Source: Actinomycetes bacterium (lineage in GTDB: Bacteria > Actinomycetota > Acidimicrobiia > Acidimicrobiales > CADCSY01). Taken from it: DNA of 8,161 nt. The notes under the pieces were generated by a model. The model did not search any database. It saw only the letters and a program-made list of their open reading frames with translations, and was not told the DNA's origin. A program made the position numbers and the translations under genes. The stretch lies in assembly GCA_025464025.1 (NCBI GenBank), contig JAODBP010000270.1, positions 1 to 8,161 of the forward strand, in the 5' to 3' direction. Below are positions 7,403-8,161 of the stretch, piece after piece (positions within the stretch are counted from its first letter, which is position 1; every line of letters starts with the position of its first letter).

Positions 7403-7714
7403 ATGACGGGTGAGGTGGATGAATCGGTCGGGCGACGGTGGCAGTACCGCGTCGTGAACCTGGGTGTGGTCGACACCGTCTCGCGGATGCTGTCTGCGCT
7501 CGGCGCGCTCGGTGCCGAAGGATGGGAACTCGTTGCGACCATGGACAAGGCATCCAACTGGTTCAGCGGCGCCGAGAAAGGCTTCCTACTCTTCAAGCGC
7601 GAAGTCCCTCCGGGTGCTCCCGAGCCAACCGACGGTTGGGCGGCCGCCTTCTCGCCAGCAGCGACCCCGTCTGGGGTGTCGGGCTGGGAACAGCTCGGTG
7701 CCGACCTCGGCTAG
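7403..7714 (+). CDS. DUF4177-like small protein
   Basis: A 103-residue protein. Residues 12-67 fit the DUF4177 pattern: a beta strand WQYRVVNLG, a helix with SALGALGAEGWELVATMDK, and a final strand ending FLLFKREV. The family is usually a single domain of about 55-60 residues with unknown function; here a Gly/Ala/Pro-rich tail of some 35 residues follows and contains two further Trp. The ATG at 7403 is chosen because the domain begins just after it; an open frame continues upstream to 7229 but overlaps the collagen-like gene and shows no homology. No strong ribosome binding site is seen, consistent with coupling to the gene ending at 7382. About a quarter of codons end in A or T, like its partner and unlike the chemosensory genes. 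It is probably cytoplasmic, with no signal or membrane segment. Confidence 0.72.
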   Translation: MTGEVDESVGRRWQYRVVNLGVVDTVSRMLSALGALGAEGWELVATMDKASNWFSGAEKGFLLFKREVPPGAPEPTDGWAAAFSPAATPSGVSGWEQLGADLG

Positions 7715-7758
7715 AGGCCCCGGGGCCGGAGCGTCGACTCGCTCCACCCGTTCTTGCC

Positions 7759-7772
7759 CCCACGATCGTGGG
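7759..7772. repeat. Perfect 14-base palindrome
   Basis: CCCACGATCGTGGG is fully self-complementary with no loop. It lies directly before palindromic repeat copy B and 44 bases after the DUF4177-like stop. It could be a protein-binding operator, or part of a compound structure with copy B. It does not recur next to copies A or C. Confidence 0.5.
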
Positions 7773-7774
7773 TT

Positions 7775-7818
7775 GTGGGCAGTTCTCCGGCACATGGCCC
7801 GAGAACTGCCAAGAACCC
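7775..7818. repeat. Palindromic repeat, copy B
   Basis: Stem GGCAGTTCTC (7778-7787) pairs perfectly with GAGAACTGCC (7801-7810); after a C-C mismatch, GGC/GCC pairs further inside. It ends in AGAACCC like copy A. It sits between two convergent reading frames (stops at 7714 on plus and 7826 on minus) and could act there as a two-way transcript end, although no T-run follows. Relative to copy A, stem pairs 5-35 and 7-33 change on both sides. Confidence 0.7.
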
Positions 7819-7825
7819 GGCAGCG

Positions 7826-8005
7826 TCAGGCGGCTACCTCTGCCTCGGCGTCGAGCTCCTCGGAAGCCTCGAGCGCGTCGAGGCGCTCGGTGGGGTCGGG
7901 GGCGACGGTCGGCCGGTGGGCGCGGAACCGTCGCAGGAGCATCTCGCGCTGCTGCTCGGTCATGCCGTCGATGGTGGCGAATCGCGCCGGCGGCGGCGAA
8001 CGCAT
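7826..8005 (-). CDS. Possible small protein or gene remnant
   Basis: A 59-residue minus-strand frame from ATG 8005, or 45 residues from ATG 7963. I do not recognise it. It is charged and probably helical (TEQQREMLLRRFRAHRP, then an acidic end LDALEASEELDAEAEVAA). About 40 of the last 44 codons end in G or C, much like the host genes and unlike the two plus-strand genes before it, which argues that it was selected as coding. No good ribosome binding site precedes either ATG. The frame stays open upstream to 8143, but that part overlaps repeat copy C. It may therefore be the tail of a gene whose front was lost. It lies between palindromic copies B and C. Confidence 0.35.
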   Translation of the reverse strand: MRSPPPARFATIDGMTEQQREMLLRRFRAHRPTVAPDPTERLDALEASEELDAEAEVAA

Positions 8006-8026
8006 TTCCGGCCGCGACCTTGCCGG

Positions 8027-8073
8027 GTTGTGGGCACTTGTGATCGCCTGGTGAGCGCAACTGCCCACAACGC
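8027..8073. repeat. Palindromic repeat, copy C
   Basis: The 44-base unit is at 8030-8073; the stem extends out to 8027. GTTGTGGGCA (8027-8036) pairs with TGCCCACAAC (8062-8071), then a C-C mismatch, then TTG/CAA (8038-8040, 8058-8060). The unit has exactly the same length as copies A and B, and its right arm ACTGCC matches that of copy B. In the inner stem, two C-G pairs of copy B are G-C here, keeping pairing. It lies about 50 bases before the start of the gene at 8126. Confidence 0.6.
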
Positions 8074-8125
8074 ACACGATCTTCCTGCGCGCTTCCCCGC
8101 CGACCCCCGCTAGAAAGGGACGGCC

Positions 8126-8161
8126 ATGGCCGACCAAGCGCACTTCGCCGAGCAGGCCATG
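8126..8161 (+). CDS. Start of an unidentified gene (12 codons visible)
   Basis: ATG at 8126 is followed by MADQAHFAEQAM and the window ends in frame. GAAAGGGA at 8113-8120 lies five bases upstream and is a good ribosome binding site, which is the main evidence for a real start. Too little is visible to name a family. Repeat copy C lies in its upstream region. Confidence 0.5.
   Translation, partial: MADQAHFAEQAM

Larger units (their letters stand above)
7715..8125. other. 411-base stretch without a secure gene
   Basis: Between the DUF4177-like stop and the next plus-strand start there is no confident gene. It holds the 14-base palindrome, palindromic repeat copies B and C, and the possible minus-strand small reading frame, all listed separately. 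I see no tRNA, no CRISPR-like array, and no recognisable promoter for the gene at 8126. Confidence 0.6.

Noticed and set aside
6726..8073. Palindromic repeats as a CRISPR array or as terminal repeats of a transposon
   Set aside because: Only three copies with unequal spacing (about 1049 and 255 bases) and no cas genes; no transposase frame lies between them and no target-site duplication is evident.

Overview
The window is very GC-rich. Its longer genes have third codon positions that are almost all G or C (hand count in the CheW gene: about 96%), and promoter-like boxes follow the TAnnnT pattern. This suggests a high-GC actinobacterium. I cannot assign a genus from the sequence; an Acidimicrobiia-like lineage is a guess.

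Region 1 (bases 1-6007, minus strand) is a chemosensory operon. It reads in the order GGDEF-EAL cyclic-di-GMP enzyme, CheA, CheW, methyl-accepting chemotaxis protein (MCP). The genes overlap by 8 bases or lie 3 to 5 bases apart, so they are almost certainly co-transcribed and translationally coupled. The MCP runs off the left edge and lacks its C-terminus. Together they form a sensor array core (receptor, coupling protein, histidine kinase) tied to a c-di-GMP making or degrading enzyme. No CheY, CheB, CheR or flagellar gene lies in the window. CheA is unusual: the usual P2 position holds a small doubled motif, and there are two CheW-like domains at the C-terminus.

Region 2 (6008-6711) holds a divergent promoter region, a four-helix DUF2231 membrane protein gene that is probably translated from a leaderless mRNA, and a tRNA-Thr(CGU) gene with encoded CCA.

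Region 3 (6712-8161) looks different. Two small adjacent genes encode a single-pass membrane protein with a short collagen-like Gly-X-Y stalk and a DUF4177-like protein. Their third-position GC is only about 76-79%, which suggests foreign origin next to the tRNA gene. This region also carries three copies of a 44-base imperfect palindrome (6726, 7775, 8030). Their stem sequences differ but keep pairing through compensatory changes. A short minus-strand reading frame with strongly host-like codons lies between copies 2 and 3. A new plus-strand gene begins at 8126 and leaves the window after 12 codons.

The chemosensory part is a recognisable system with some architectural oddities. The best candidates for something undescribed are the palindromic repeat family and the collagen-like/DUF4177 gene pair.
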